From a bacterium (GTDB lineage: Bacteria; Margulisbacteria; Marinamargulisbacteria; UBA817; JAQBTH01), in contig JAQBTH010000017.1 in NCBI GenBank assembly GCA_027623425.1, positions 1 through 32,325 on the forward strand: 32,325 nucleotides of DNA. Reading direction: 5' to 3'. Positions 24,202 to 32,325 of this stretch are shown one piece after another (within the stretch, counting starts at the first letter, position 1; each line of letters opens with the position of its first letter). Below the pieces are notes generated by a model, which did not search any database, was not told where the DNA came from, and saw nothing but the letters and a program-made list of their open reading frames with translations. The position numbers and the translations under genes are program-made.

Positions 24202-24298
24202 CAGCTAAAGAGGTGAAGCCCTTTGATGAATGAAATAAGGAACGTAATCTGTCCATAGTACTTTAACGAATTTACCAACAATACAATTTCAAGAAAAT

Positions 24299-24652
24299 TT
24301 AAAGAAATGACCGATGATAACAAGATTTAAAATAATGGCCAGACTCATCTTTCACATGACAAGCCCCCTCGCCTTCTAATTCCACCAAAAATAATAGTGA
24401 GTTATCTTCACAATTTACCCATATATCCACCATTTTTAGACGATTCCCACTGGTTTTACCCTTTTCCCACAATTCATTTCGCGATGTGGACCAAAATGTG
24501 GCATACCCAGTGCGCTGAGTATGTTCAAGCGCAACTTCATTCACATAAGCCAATATAAGGACATCTTTAGAGATGGCATCCTGAACCACCACAGGAACAA
24601 CGTTTTGACCGGTCTGAGCTATAGAGTTTAGCTTCGTATAATCCAATTTCAT
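24299..24652 (-). CDS. hisI: HisI-like phosphoribosyl-AMP cyclohydrolase homologue with altered metal site
   Basis: A 117-residue single-domain homologue of the third enzyme of histidine synthesis. The fold signatures VLILAYVNEVALEHTQRTGYATFWSTSRNELWEKGKTSGN are clear, and the zinc cysteines Cys81, Cys98 (GACH) and Cys111 (SCYHRSF) are kept. The usual Mg2+ motif DCDxD reads Asn80-Cys-Glu-Asp-Asn84, so all three acidic ligands are changed (Asn, Glu, Asn). No other his gene is in the window and no HisE domain is fused. It is coupled to ispH by an ATGA overlap. It may be a cyclohydrolase with unusual metal binding or a paralogue with a different substrate. Confidence 0.8.
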   Translation of the reverse strand: MKLDYTKLNSIAQTGQNVVPVVVQDAISKDVLILAYVNEVALEHTQRTGYATFWSTSRNELWEKGKTSGNRLKMVDIWVNCEDNSLLFLVELEGEGACHVKDESGHYFKSCYHRSFL

Positions 24653-25626
24653 GCCAATTGATTCTTTTGTTTTTTATAATCTTGAATTTCCTTTGGTAAC
24701 GGAAACGCAATACCCTTTTCGATACTTTCATCTTGTTTTTTTACTGCATCTGGAAACCGAACAGATATCATTCTGACTAATTCATCCACTAAAAACTTAG
24801 GCACTGATGCACCTGAACTAATACCCAAAGATGTGCGACCATCCAACCAAGAGAATTTAAATTCAGAGGGCGAATCAATGATATAACTTGGAATACCTTG
24901 ATCCTCGGCACGCTCCCGTAAACGATTGGAATTAGAACTAGCAAGAGACCCGACAATGACGATCACGTCGCATAATTTAGTAAGCTCAACGACCGCATCC
25001 TGACGATTTTGTGTGGCATAACAAATATCTTCTTTGCTGCCCGTAATAATATTCGGAAACTTTGCACGCAATTTTGCAATCAAATGAGACGTATCAGTCA
25101 CCGACAATGTTGTTTGAGTCAACACGCCCACTTCAGCATCTTCAGGTATAGTTAAGTTATCAATATCAGACTCATCTTCAATAATATGTCGCAATCCATC
25201 TTCCACATATCCAGAGGTACCAATCAATTCTTGATGCCCTCTATGACCAATCAAAATGGTATGAACATCACGACGGCTATACCGCTCAGCCTGACGATGC
25301 ACTTTTGTCACCAACGGACATGTGGCATCAACAATATGCAAGCCACGACGCGCTGCTTCTTCAAAAACATCCGGCGCAGTCCCATGGGCGCTAAAAACAA
25401 CTGTATTGGTATCCGGCACATCGACTAGGTCTTCTATAAAAATAACACCACGAGATTTAAAATCCGCAATAATGGCCGTATTATGCACAATTTCATGGCG
25501 CACATATAAAGGTGTTCCATACTTCTCTAATGCAATTTCAACGATTTCAATTGCCGATGAAACCCCAGCGCAAAAACCTTGAGTATGTGCCAAATGAATA
25601 AACTTTAATTCGGTAGTATTGCCCAT
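24649..25626 (-). CDS. ispH: 4-hydroxy-3-methylbut-2-enyl diphosphate reductase
   Basis: Last step of the MEP isoprenoid pathway: it reduces HMBPP to IPP and DMAPP with a 4Fe-4S cluster. It has 325 residues. The cluster cysteines are Cys19 (QGFCAGV), Cys103 (DATCPLV) and Cys202 (ICYATQNRQ). Substrate-binding histidines lie in HEIVHNT and SAHGTAP, and LTQTTLS is conserved. It is divergent from ispG, the preceding enzyme of the pathway; their promoters overlap in the 57-base gap, suggesting joint control. The start ATG has no clear ribosome site. Confidence 0.97.
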   Translation of the reverse strand: MGNTTELKFIHLAHTQGFCAGVSSAIEIVEIALEKYGTPLYVRHEIVHNTAIIADFKSRGVIFIEDLVDVPDTNTVVFSAHGTAPDVFEEAARRGLHIVDATCPLVTKVHRQAERYSRRDVHTILIGHRGHQELIGTSGYVEDGLRHIIEDESDIDNLTIPEDAEVGVLTQTTLSVTDTSHLIAKLRAKFPNIITGSKEDICYATQNRQDAVVELTKLCDVIVIVGSLASSNSNRLRERAEDQGIPSYIIDSPSEFKFSWLDGRTSLGISSGASVPKFLVDELVRMISVRFPDAVKKQDESIEKGIAFPLPKEIQDYKKQKNQLA

Positions 25627-25648
25627 AACGGAGTTAGTATAGCATAAT
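25619..25648 (+). promoter_or_regulatory. Promoter of ispG
   Basis: TTGCCC (25619-25624), an 18-base spacer and CATAAT (25643-25648). It predicts a leader of about 29 bases holding AAGGAG. It overlaps the ispH promoter on the other strand. Confidence 0.5.
25636..25644 (-). promoter_or_regulatory. Extended -10 promoter of ispH-hisI
   Basis: TGC-TATACT on the minus strand, the hexamer ending 9 bases before the ispH ATG. The -35 is poor. The predicted leader is 2-3 bases. Confidence 0.6.
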
Positions 25649-25683
25649 GAGTTAAATTTTTGGCAATTCTAAGGAGTGATTTT

Positions 25684-26904
25684 ATGCACGAAATTAAAAG
25701 ACGAAAATGCGAAACCGTTAATATCGGTGGCGTTAAAATGGGCTCTGAACACGCCATTATCATTCAATCCATGACCAATACACCCACAGCAAATGTTGAG
25801 GCCACAGTAAAACAAATTAAAGAGCTCGCAGACGCTGGATCAGAACTCGTTCGCATCACGGTAAACGATATGACAGCCATGAATGCCGTTCCATTAATCA
25901 TTAAACAATTACGTACCGATGGATACAACACTCCTATCATCGGAGACTTTCATTATAACGGGCATATTTTATTAGCTGGCAATTCCGAAGGTGCTCAACT
26001 ATTAGCAAAGTACCGAATAAACCCAGGCAATGTGGGAAAAGGCGACAAACACGATTCCAACTTCGCAACCATGATTCAAGCCGCTATTGATAACGACAAA
26101 CCCGTGCGCATTGGCGTTAACTGGGGATCATTAGACCAAGAACTTTTCGATGAGTTAATGGAAGAAAATGCAAAACTAGCAGAACCAAAAGACTTCAGAG
26201 ATGTGATAATTGATGCCATGGTGATGAGCGCAAAAACCAGCACCGAAGCGGCCATTAAACAAGGCTTAGCTAAAAATAAAATTGTGGTAAGTGTCAAAAT
26301 GAGTGAAGTGCAAGACATGATAGAAGTGTATCAGCGACTCGCTAAAGAGACCGACTACACGCTACACCTAGGTCTAACCGAAGCCGGTGGTGGCGTCAAA
26401 GGAATTGCAGCCAGTTCTGCGGCATTGGCCATACTATTGCAACAAGGCATTGGCGATACCATACGCATTTCACTGACTCCAGAACCTGGAATCGCCCGTT
26501 CACGGGAAGTTGAAAACTGCAAACACCTATTACAATCAATGGGATTCCGGTTTTTCCGCCCTAGCGTAACAAGTTGCCCAGGTTGCGGCCGAACTGATAG
26601 CGATTACTTCATTCACCTTGCCAAAGATGTAAATGAACATATCGAGGCTAAAATTAATGAATGGAAAGGCATTTACCCAGGCGTAGAAAAACTACAAGTC
26701 GCCGTAATGGGTTGTGTTGTAAATGGACCAGGAGAATCAAAATACGCGGATATCGGCATTAGCCTACCAGGTATTCGCGAAACGCCTACCGCACCTGTTT
26801 ACATAGATGGAAAGCAACATTGCACCTTAAAAGGCGACAAGATTACAGAAGAGTTTATCGATTTGTTCGAGAACTACATCAAAAATCGGTTTGCTTCAAC
26901 TTAA
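25684..26904 (+). CDS. ispG: 4-hydroxy-3-methylbut-2-en-1-yl diphosphate synthase
   Basis: Converts MEcPP to HMBPP in the MEP pathway using a 4Fe-4S cluster and an external reductant. From ATG 25684, which has AAGGAG seven bases upstream, it has 406 residues; the TTG at 25660 lies before that ribosome site and is rejected. The N-terminal barrel begins ETVNIGGVKMGSEHAIIIQSMTNT. The C-terminal cluster domain has Cys298 and Cys301 (SCPGCGRTD), Cys344 (MGCVVNGPGE) and the fourth ligand Glu351. Electrons could come from the FprA-type reductase in this window through a ferredoxin, which is speculative. Confidence 0.97.
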   Translation: MHEIKRRKCETVNIGGVKMGSEHAIIIQSMTNTPTANVEATVKQIKELADAGSELVRITVNDMTAMNAVPLIIKQLRTDGYNTPIIGDFHYNGHILLAGNSEGAQLLAKYRINPGNVGKGDKHDSNFATMIQAAIDNDKPVRIGVNWGSLDQELFDELMEENAKLAEPKDFRDVIIDAMVMSAKTSTEAAIKQGLAKNKIVVSVKMSEVQDMIEVYQRLAKETDYTLHLGLTEAGGGVKGIAASSAALAILLQQGIGDTIRISLTPEPGIARSREVENCKHLLQSMGFRFFRPSVTSCPGCGRTDSDYFIHLAKDVNEHIEAKINEWKGIYPGVEKLQVAVMGCVVNGPGESKYADIGISLPGIRETPTAPVYIDGKQHCTLKGDKITEEFIDLFENYIKNRFAST

Positions 26905-26924
26905 ATATTGAATTTTAAGTGAAA

Positions 26925-28238
26925 CTAAGCGATTAAAGCTTCCTGACCAACAGGCTCTGTTGCGGTGATTTCTCCCTCACAAAACACCATCTGACCATTA
27001 ACAAAGGTCATGACCGGATAACCTTGGATGTCAAAACCATCAAAAGCCGACCAACCGCATTTAGTAAATTGATCCTCATTACGAATGGTCTTACGCCCTT
27101 TCATATCGACCAGTATAAAATCAGCATCGTACCCGGGCGCAATCAGGCCCTTGTGTTGTATACGAAAGTTCCGAGCGGCATTCGTTGATAACAAACGCAC
27201 GGCATGTTCTAAACTAAGCCGCCCCTGGTTCACCGCATTTAGCGTGAGCGGAACCATGGTCTCCACGCCGGGCAGCCCCGAAGGGGACTGACCAAAAGGC
27301 AACGCCTTTTCCGCAATTAAATGCGGGGCGTGGTCGGTCACGATCTGGCTAATCAACCCCGACGCGATCGCCTGCCAAAGTGCATCTTGATGGCGTTTCT
27401 CGCGAATTGGCGGGTTCATTTGAGCAAAAGTACCAATCTCATCATAAATTTCAGGTGCGCTTAATAATAAGTTTTGAATGCACACTTCAGTCGTTACATA
27501 TGGCGACGGATTGGCAGATAAATACCGAACTTCCTCTTCTGTGCCAAGATGCAAGATGTGCGCACGACGTTTGTATTTATTCGCCATTTCCACCACAAAT
27601 TTAGTGGATTTAAGGGCCGCTTCTGGGGGCCGACGACGCGTATGATCGGACACATCAGTAGAACCTTCATAATGGGCATAACCAGCATTCACCAAATCTT
27701 CATCTTCGCTGTGCAATGCAATCAATCGAGATCCTATTGCAAAAATCCGTTCAATATCATCATGCTTATCAACCAACAGATTACCCGTCGAACTTGCCAT
27801 AAACACTTTAATTGCTGGCACATTTTCCACGGTATTTAATACATCTAAATTATCCACCGTGGCACCAATGTAAAAATTATAATTTGTCACAGAGGACTTT
27901 GCGGCCCGTGCCTTTTTGTCCGCCATCGCCTCTAAGGTGGTGCAATTGGGTGAATTATTTGGCATATCGAAAAAGGTCGTCACCCCACCAGATGCCGCCG
28001 CTCTAGACCCAGAAAGCAAATCTTCCTTATGGGTTGGACCAGGCTCTCGAAAATGAACATGGGTGTCAATTGCGCCCGGAAGAAGGGTAAGCCCCTCCCC
28101 CTTCACCACCTGTTCTGCAGAGTCAGAAAGCGACCAATCTACCTTCGCTATTTTTCCATTTTTAAAAAAGACATCCCCATCGCGGATGCCATCCGGAGTA
28201 ACAATTGAAACCCCTTTTACAAGGACCGATTCAACCAT
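26925..28238 (-). CDS. pyrC: Dihydroorotase (multifunctional-complex type)
   Basis: A zinc amidohydrolase that cyclises carbamoyl aspartate to dihydroorotate in pyrimidine synthesis. It has 437 residues. The metal-binding motif is DTHVHFREPGPTHKED, followed by GVTTFFDMPNNSPNCT, AIKVFMASSTGNLLVD, IALHSEDE, RRPPEAAL, ILHLGTEEEV and VTDHAPH. It is of the long class rather than the short E. coli type. The ATG at 28238 lies inside the end of purD (22-base overlap), so purine and pyrimidine genes are translationally linked. A hydantoinase or allantoinase role is possible for such sequences but less likely with purD. Confidence 0.88.
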   Translation of the reverse strand: MVESVLVKGVSIVTPDGIRDGDVFFKNGKIAKVDWSLSDSAEQVVKGEGLTLLPGAIDTHVHFREPGPTHKEDLLSGSRAAASGGVTTFFDMPNNSPNCTTLEAMADKKARAAKSSVTNYNFYIGATVDNLDVLNTVENVPAIKVFMASSTGNLLVDKHDDIERIFAIGSRLIALHSEDEDLVNAGYAHYEGSTDVSDHTRRRPPEAALKSTKFVVEMANKYKRRAHILHLGTEEEVRYLSANPSPYVTTEVCIQNLLLSAPEIYDEIGTFAQMNPPIREKRHQDALWQAIASGLISQIVTDHAPHLIAEKALPFGQSPSGLPGVETMVPLTLNAVNQGRLSLEHAVRLLSTNAARNFRIQHKGLIAPGYDADFILVDMKGRKTIRNEDQFTKCGWSAFDGFDIQGYPVMTFVNGQMVFCEGEITATEPVGQEALIA

Positions 28239-29500
28239 TTACTCGCCTTTGCCCCAATATCACGCCTAAACTGAGCACCTTCAAACGAAATACAATCAAC
28301 ACCTTTATAGGCAGAATCAATCGCAGAGGCAATATCATCACCCTGCCCCACAACGGCCAAAACGCGCCCACCAGAAGTAAGAAGCTGATTATCATCACGT
28401 TTGGTTCCAGCATGCACAACATAAGGATTACCCGTTACAGAATCAACGCCGGTAATAACCCGCCCCTTTGCATAAGAACCCGGATACCCCTCTGAGGCCA
28501 TGACAACGCAAACAGCCGCACCAGGCAACCATTCTAATTCAATTTCAGACAAACGCCCCTGCACCATCGCTTCAAATACATCAATCAAATCGGTTTTAAG
28601 GTGAGGTAAAACAATTTGAGTTTCCGGGTCACCAAATCGGGCGTTAAATTCCACCACGTTCACATCATTACCATCGATCATTAAGCCCGCATAAATAATA
28701 CCGCAATAATGAATGCCCTCTGCTTTAAACTGGGCTAGTAAGGGTTCAAATACCTGTTCATTCACCATCTTAGCAATCGCAGGCGTTACAATAGGTGCGG
28801 GGCAATAAGCGCCCATCCCACCCGTATTTGGCCCCTTATCACCATCAAAGATCGCTTTATGGTCCTGCGCTGCCAACATCGGTTTAAAGGATTTACCGTC
28901 ACAAAAGGCAAAAATACTGGCTTCTTCACCTTTTAAAAAGGATTCAATAATTACTTTTTGCCCTGCTCCGCTAAACACATCATTCACGAAACAATCGTTT
29001 AATGCATTAAGCGCCATCGCTTTATCTGTCGCAACCGTAACCCCTTTTCCTGCCGCTAATCCATCGGCTTTAACCACAATCGGGAACAACGGTGCATCTT
29101 CAATAAAAGTTATAGCAGAAACGTGGTCTGTAAATTCACCGTATGAAGCAGTGGGAATGCCCGCCTTAAGCATCATTGCTTTAGACCAGGCCTTAGAACT
29201 TTCAAGCTGAGCACCAATTTGTGTTGGCCCCACAATCGCTAATCCCGCTTCAATAAAAAGATCGGAAATACCAGCAGCCAATGGTGCTTCAGGACCCACA
29301 ATTGTTAAGTCAATCTGTGTCTCTACGGCAAACGCCAAAAGACCCGATATATCCGTATCCTGAATCGCAACATTTGTACCCAATTGAGCAGTTCCAGGGT
29401 TACCCGGTGCGATAAACAACGAACTCAAACGTGGGCTTTTAAATAATGAAATGGCCAATGCATGTTCGCGGCCACCAGAACCAATAAGTAGAATTTTCAT
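28217..29500 (-). CDS. purD: Phosphoribosylamine-glycine ligase (GAR synthetase)
   Basis: Second step of purine synthesis: it joins glycine to phosphoribosylamine with ATP. It has 427 residues, the normal length. The N-terminal domain is MKILLIGSGGREHALA, with IVGPEAPLAAGI and FIEAGLAIVGPTQIGAQLE. The ATP-grasp part has VVKADGLAAGKGVTVA, HKAIFDGDKGPNTGGMGAYCPAP and NVVEFNARFGDPETQ. The gene is monocistronic with pyrC. The ATG lacks a ribosome site, and an extended -10 ends 7 bases upstream of it. Confidence 0.98.
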   Translation of the reverse strand: MKILLIGSGGREHALAISLFKSPRLSSLFIAPGNPGTAQLGTNVAIQDTDISGLLAFAVETQIDLTIVGPEAPLAAGISDLFIEAGLAIVGPTQIGAQLESSKAWSKAMMLKAGIPTASYGEFTDHVSAITFIEDAPLFPIVVKADGLAAGKGVTVATDKAMALNALNDCFVNDVFSGAGQKVIIESFLKGEEASIFAFCDGKSFKPMLAAQDHKAIFDGDKGPNTGGMGAYCPAPIVTPAIAKMVNEQVFEPLLAQFKAEGIHYCGIIYAGLMIDGNDVNVVEFNARFGDPETQIVLPHLKTDLIDVFEAMVQGRLSEIELEWLPGAAVCVVMASEGYPGSYAKGRVITGVDSVTGNPYVVHAGTKRDDNQLLTSGGRVLAVVGQGDDIASAIDSAYKGVDCISFEGAQFRRDIGAKASKWLNRSL

Positions 29501-29507
29501 AACCAGC

Positions 29508-29516
29508 AGTGTAACA
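29508..29516 (-). promoter_or_regulatory. Extended -10 promoter of purD-pyrC
   Basis: TGT-TACACT on the minus strand, the hexamer ending 7 bases before the purD ATG. There is no good -35. It predicts a leaderless mRNA. Confidence 0.5.
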
Positions 29517-29555
29517 AATGCGAGTGTCTTAGACTAGTTTTATTGTGAAAACACC

Positions 29556-29585
29556 TTGAAAAAATCAGTGTAATTAGGTTATGAT
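29556..29585 (+). promoter_or_regulatory. Promoter of the AlbA_2/winged-helix gene
   Basis: TTGAAA (29556-29561), an 18-base spacer and TATGAT (29580-29585). The expected start is near 29592, giving a leader of about 57 bases. Confidence 0.65.
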
Positions 29586-29648
29586 TATGGCTAATAAATT
29601 ACCTTAAACGCGTAATCGTTAGTAAAAATACAAAACTCAGGATCATCA

Positions 29649-31130
29649 ATGGATTGGAACGACCTACTTAATCTACATAGAAACCCAAACAAGCGCGAGT
29701 TATTGCACTTGCTAAAAGAGGTGAATAGCGCAGATGATTTTTGCCCTACGGCAACCGCATTCGCAAATTCAAAAGGCGGTAGTATTTTAATTGGAGTCGA
29801 CTTTAATAATTTTCATCTTCGTGGTGCCAATGATGTTGATGAACAATGGATAATTAAAAGCATTGAAGAAAAGTGTCAGCCATCTATTGCTATTAACCTG
29901 GAAAGCGTCTATCGCAGTAATCATAAGATATTAATTGTTCATGTGTCTGAAGGTGGTCAAAAACCATACACATACAATCGCAGCTGCTATCTGAGAGAGA
30001 ATGGAAAAACACGCCTAGCCACAATGCATGAGGAACAAGATTTTCTTCAAGCCGCCCAGAGAAATGCGTCCCATCACCCCGTAACAAGTCACGTGCAAAC
30101 CGACTTCCAAGCATCACACATTTCAAATAAGCCCCACCCACTATCTACTCTAAATCTAGCTGATATTGCATCACCAGAAAAACAAAAAGCACCATTCCCA
30201 CCTATCGTCACAGAGGCACCAATTGATACAACAGTAAATGACACGATTCAACCGTATGTAGAACTTGAATCTGAAATAGCTCTTGAAGTGCAGACAGAAC
30301 AGACTTATGAGACAGAGACAGAAACGCAGAAAAACGCCTCTCTTCCAAGTAATGAAGATGAGATGTATATCGAGTCTGAGATTACAAATAAAATTGACGC
30401 CGCAAGTGATGATAATAGTCAACCCGTGTTTGACCCGACCAGCGTGGCAAAAACATACTTTCTTAATCGCAGACAAAAACGCGCATTAACATACTTAAAG
30501 CACCACGACGACATTAAAAATAAAAAATACAGAACCATGTATAAAGTCAGTCATAAGACAGCACATATAGAACTTGCCGATATGGTTGAAAAAGGAATCT
30601 TACGCGTTGAAGGGTCTGGCCGAAGCACAAGCTACGTCATCACACTTGGAAATGAACACAATGCCCCTCAACCCGCACAAATTAAACCGAAAAAGATAAA
30701 CACAGAAAAAGCCCAGTCGTCAGGGAATCGAGATTATGACCGTTCGGAAAATATTTTTGAAGACGATGAAATTAACGCCGAAATATTAGAATCATCACTT
30801 TTAGAACTTAAAAACTTGATGGGTGAAGTTGAAGAAGCCGCAGAAAACCCCATAGAATACCCAACTGGTCAAAATTCATTTGATGACCGCCGAACATTTT
30901 TAATGACCTATTTGAAAAGTAACAACATGATTACGGATCACCATTACGCAGAACTATTGAATATCAGTATTTCAGTCGCACAAGATGATTTGGGTAAGAT
31001 GGAAAACCGAAAAATGGTTAAGAAAATAGTGAATCTGGGTCAAATTTATTACCTCCTAGAAGCAGGCTCACTTTCGAACAATCAGAAAGATGACTCTGAA
31101 CCACCCCGTATCTTAGCCCTGCCTTACTAA
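29649..31130 (+). CDS. AlbA_2 (Schlafen-like) domain protein with two C-terminal winged helices
   Basis: A 493-residue cytosolic protein. Residues 10-130 match the AlbA_2 domain: TATAFANSKGGSILIGVD, KILIVHVSEGGQKPYTYN and CYLRENGKTRLAT. The usual first motif (E..xEFK) is degenerate here (ELLHLLKEV). Residues 140-262 are a low-complexity linker rich in Glu, Asp, Thr and Pro. Residues 268-335 and 411-472 are two similar winged-helix units (NRRQKRALTYLKHH...YKVSHKTAHIELADMVEKG and DDRRTFLMTYLKSNN...LNISISVAQDDLGKMENRKM), joined by an acidic stretch. It is likely a DNA-binding regulator with an N-terminal nucleotide- or RNA-binding module; a nuclease role is possible. It has its own promoter and a ribosome site, AGGA. 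Confidence 0.75.
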   Translation: MDWNDLLNLHRNPNKRELLHLLKEVNSADDFCPTATAFANSKGGSILIGVDFNNFHLRGANDVDEQWIIKSIEEKCQPSIAINLESVYRSNHKILIVHVSEGGQKPYTYNRSCYLRENGKTRLATMHEEQDFLQAAQRNASHHPVTSHVQTDFQASHISNKPHPLSTLNLADIASPEKQKAPFPPIVTEAPIDTTVNDTIQPYVELESEIALEVQTEQTYETETETQKNASLPSNEDEMYIESEITNKIDAASDDNSQPVFDPTSVAKTYFLNRRQKRALTYLKHHDDIKNKKYRTMYKVSHKTAHIELADMVEKGILRVEGSGRSTSYVITLGNEHNAPQPAQIKPKKINTEKAQSSGNRDYDRSENIFEDDEINAEILESSLLELKNLMGEVEEAAENPIEYPTGQNSFDDRRTFLMTYLKSNNMITDHHYAELLNISISVAQDDLGKMENRKMVKKIVNLGQIYYLLEAGSLSNNQKDDSEPPRILALPY

Positions 31131-32236
31131 CAGCTCAGAGAGGGTTCCCAATCGCGCAAAACAGGATCAAACCCTGAACGCGCCAATAATTCACAAACAT
31201 CAATTAATGTTCTCTTATCTGATGTTTCAAACTGCTCCAGTTCCCCCAAGCCCGAATACCCACCTGGATCAGTACACGACTCCGCCGACATCTCAGTAAT
31301 CGCAATATGCATCAAGCTATCCCTCAAAAGAGGTTTTTCCCGAGTTGAAAGTGAAATAATTAAATCAGGGAATACAAGACGAAATGCACATATATATTGC
31401 ACCAATTCCGCATCAGAAATGGGAAATGGTGGGTCAAAATTACCAACCATTTTTTGAATACGCGGAAAACTCATACCTAACCGCACACGCCAATGGTGTT
31501 GACGCATATAATGCATATGCTCAGACAAGGCAATCGCCTCGTAACGCCAATCGCTTAACCCTAATAACGCACCCAAATTCACACGAAACATGCCAGCTGC
31601 CCCACCGTATTCAGCCGTAGGAATGCGTAAATCAAAATTACCCTTTTTCCCCTTTGGATGGTGCTTGGCATAAGAATGGCGTTCATAGGTTTCTTGATAC
31701 ACCGTCAAGGTACTTACACCCGCTTTAATTAAGCGCTCATACTCATGTTGTTTTAGCGGTTGAACTTCCAATCCTATTGATGAAAAATGAGGCGCCATAA
31801 GTAAAATAGCGTGCTCTAAATAATCAACACCTGCAATATCAGGCGCTTCACCCGTTAATACCAGTACATGAGCAAACCCGCGCTTTTTTAACGCATGAAC
31901 CTCAGCCATAATTTCTTCATCAGACAGCACTTTGCGGGGCAATTTTTGTTCCATGCTAAACCCACAATAGGTACATTGATTGTAACAATAATTAGACAAA
32001 TACAATGGCGCAAACAAACTCATCGTACGCCCAAATCGTTGTTCGGTGAGTTGTTTAGCACGCTGTGCCATGGGCTCTAAAAACGATTGCGCGGCAGGAG
32101 AAATCAGTACAGGGAAATCTGAAAATTGAATGGTGGGGCGAGACAGTACTTGTTTTACACGTGCTTCAGTAATAGTGTCGAGCCCCTTAAGCGTAGTGGG
32201 TATATCGAGCGAATTTAAACGTTCTAAAAAACTCAT
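31127..32236 (-). CDS. thiH: 2-iminoacetate synthase (tyrosine lyase)
   Basis: A radical-SAM enzyme that splits tyrosine to dehydroglycine and p-cresol for the thiazole ring of thiamine. It has 369 residues. The cluster motif is CYNQCTYCGF (Cys84, Cys88, Cys91); VLTGEAPDIAGVDYLEHAI, TVYQETYERHSYAKHHPKGKKGNFDLR and the C-terminal TEMSAESCTDPGGYSG are ThiH signatures. The ATG overlaps the thiG stop (ATGA), the expected partner. Use of ThiH rather than glycine oxidase (ThiO) fits organisms living with little oxygen. Its stop codon overlaps that of the convergent AlbA_2 gene. Confidence 0.96.
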   Translation of the reverse strand: MSFLERLNSLDIPTTLKGLDTITEARVKQVLSRPTIQFSDFPVLISPAAQSFLEPMAQRAKQLTEQRFGRTMSLFAPLYLSNYCYNQCTYCGFSMEQKLPRKVLSDEEIMAEVHALKKRGFAHVLVLTGEAPDIAGVDYLEHAILLMAPHFSSIGLEVQPLKQHEYERLIKAGVSTLTVYQETYERHSYAKHHPKGKKGNFDLRIPTAEYGGAAGMFRVNLGALLGLSDWRYEAIALSEHMHYMRQHHWRVRLGMSFPRIQKMVGNFDPPFPISDAELVQYICAFRLVFPDLIISLSTREKPLLRDSLMHIAITEMSAESCTDPGGYSGLGELEQFETSDKRTLIDVCELLARSGFDPVLRDWEPSLSC

Positions 32237-32325
32237 GCGTGTAAAAAACCAGTAAGCGGAGATGAGGCGGCTGCCACCTGAGACACACCTGGCAAACCGG
32301 ATAAATACCCCATACGACCCGCTTT
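32233..32325 (-). CDS. thiG: Thiazole synthase, C-terminal end only
   Basis: The last 30 codons of a frame entering from the right edge. They read AGRMGYLSGLPGVSQVAAASSPLTGFLHA. The AGR near the start and ASSPLTGFL are the characteristic end of ThiG, which builds the thiazole phosphate from DXP, dehydroglycine and ThiS thiocarboxylate. It overlaps thiH by four bases, consistent with a thi operon continuing to the right. Confidence 0.88.
   Translation of the reverse strand, partial: KAGRMGYLSGLPGVSQVAAASSPLTGFLHA

Overview
This window is an AT-leaning (roughly 40% GC by eye) bacterial chromosome segment with the standard genetic code, densely packed genes, frequent ATGA/GTGA overlaps and CCA-encoding tRNA genes. 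Prepilin-like genes, a VKOR-type periplasmic disulphide system and surface-sugar genes suggest a diderm, probably uncultured lineage. Purine, pyrimidine, isoprenoid (MEP), folate and thiamine genes argue against a strongly reduced parasite. The CBS-less GuaB3-type IMP dehydrogenase is better known from Actinobacteria, Cyanobacteria and relatives than from Proteobacteria. I cannot assign a phylum. No phage, CRISPR or toxin-antitoxin module is visible, apart from the last 84 codons of a protein ending in a peptidase S74 chaperone domain at the left edge.

Layout. 1-570: the S74-domain tail, then a 312-base gene-free stretch made of two palindromic repeats. 569-3268 (minus): guaB3-guaA, the GMP branch. 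3347-11510 (minus): nine tightly spaced genes that look like one operon under a promoter near 11556-11584. It starts with redox genes (a TlpA/ResA-like thioredoxin, an FprA-type ferredoxin reductase, a redoxin), continues with a membrane-anchored unknown protein and a secreted esterase, and ends with surface-glycan genes (SDR, DegT aminotransferase, polyprenyl-phosphate GT2, DUF2079 membrane protein). 11595-11917: tRNA-Arg(UCG) with a duplicated flank. 11964-13672: rfbA (plus) and rfbB (minus), tail to tail.

13700-20375 (minus): rfbB lies downstream of a long same-strand array: hemerythrin-fur, then tuf-VKOR/DsbA fusion-dimeric dUTPase-folD-minimal prepilin peptidase-four small overlapping genes, of which three are pilin-like. 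20472-20732: tRNA-Thr(GGU) and a structured repeat. 20733-23585 (minus): polA carrying an in-frame repeat-derived peptide. 23623-26904: an unknown gene, a hisI-like gene with altered metal ligands, ispH, and divergent ispG. 26925-29500 (minus): purD-pyrC. 29649-31130 (plus): an AlbA_2 protein with two C-terminal winged helices. 31127-32325 (minus): thiG (3' end only)-thiH.

The main points beyond routine annotation are: a repeat family next to both tRNA genes whose two copies show a compensatory base-pair change; a palindromic repeat inserted in frame in polA, with a relative near the left end; several genes whose extended -10 boxes lie 6-9 bases before the start codon, predicting leaderless or nearly leaderless mRNAs; a compact divergent pseudopilin/prepilin-peptidase cassette; a VKOR-SurA-like-DsbA fusion; and the two-winged-helix AlbA_2 protein. 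All functions are inferred from reading motifs; no database search was possible.
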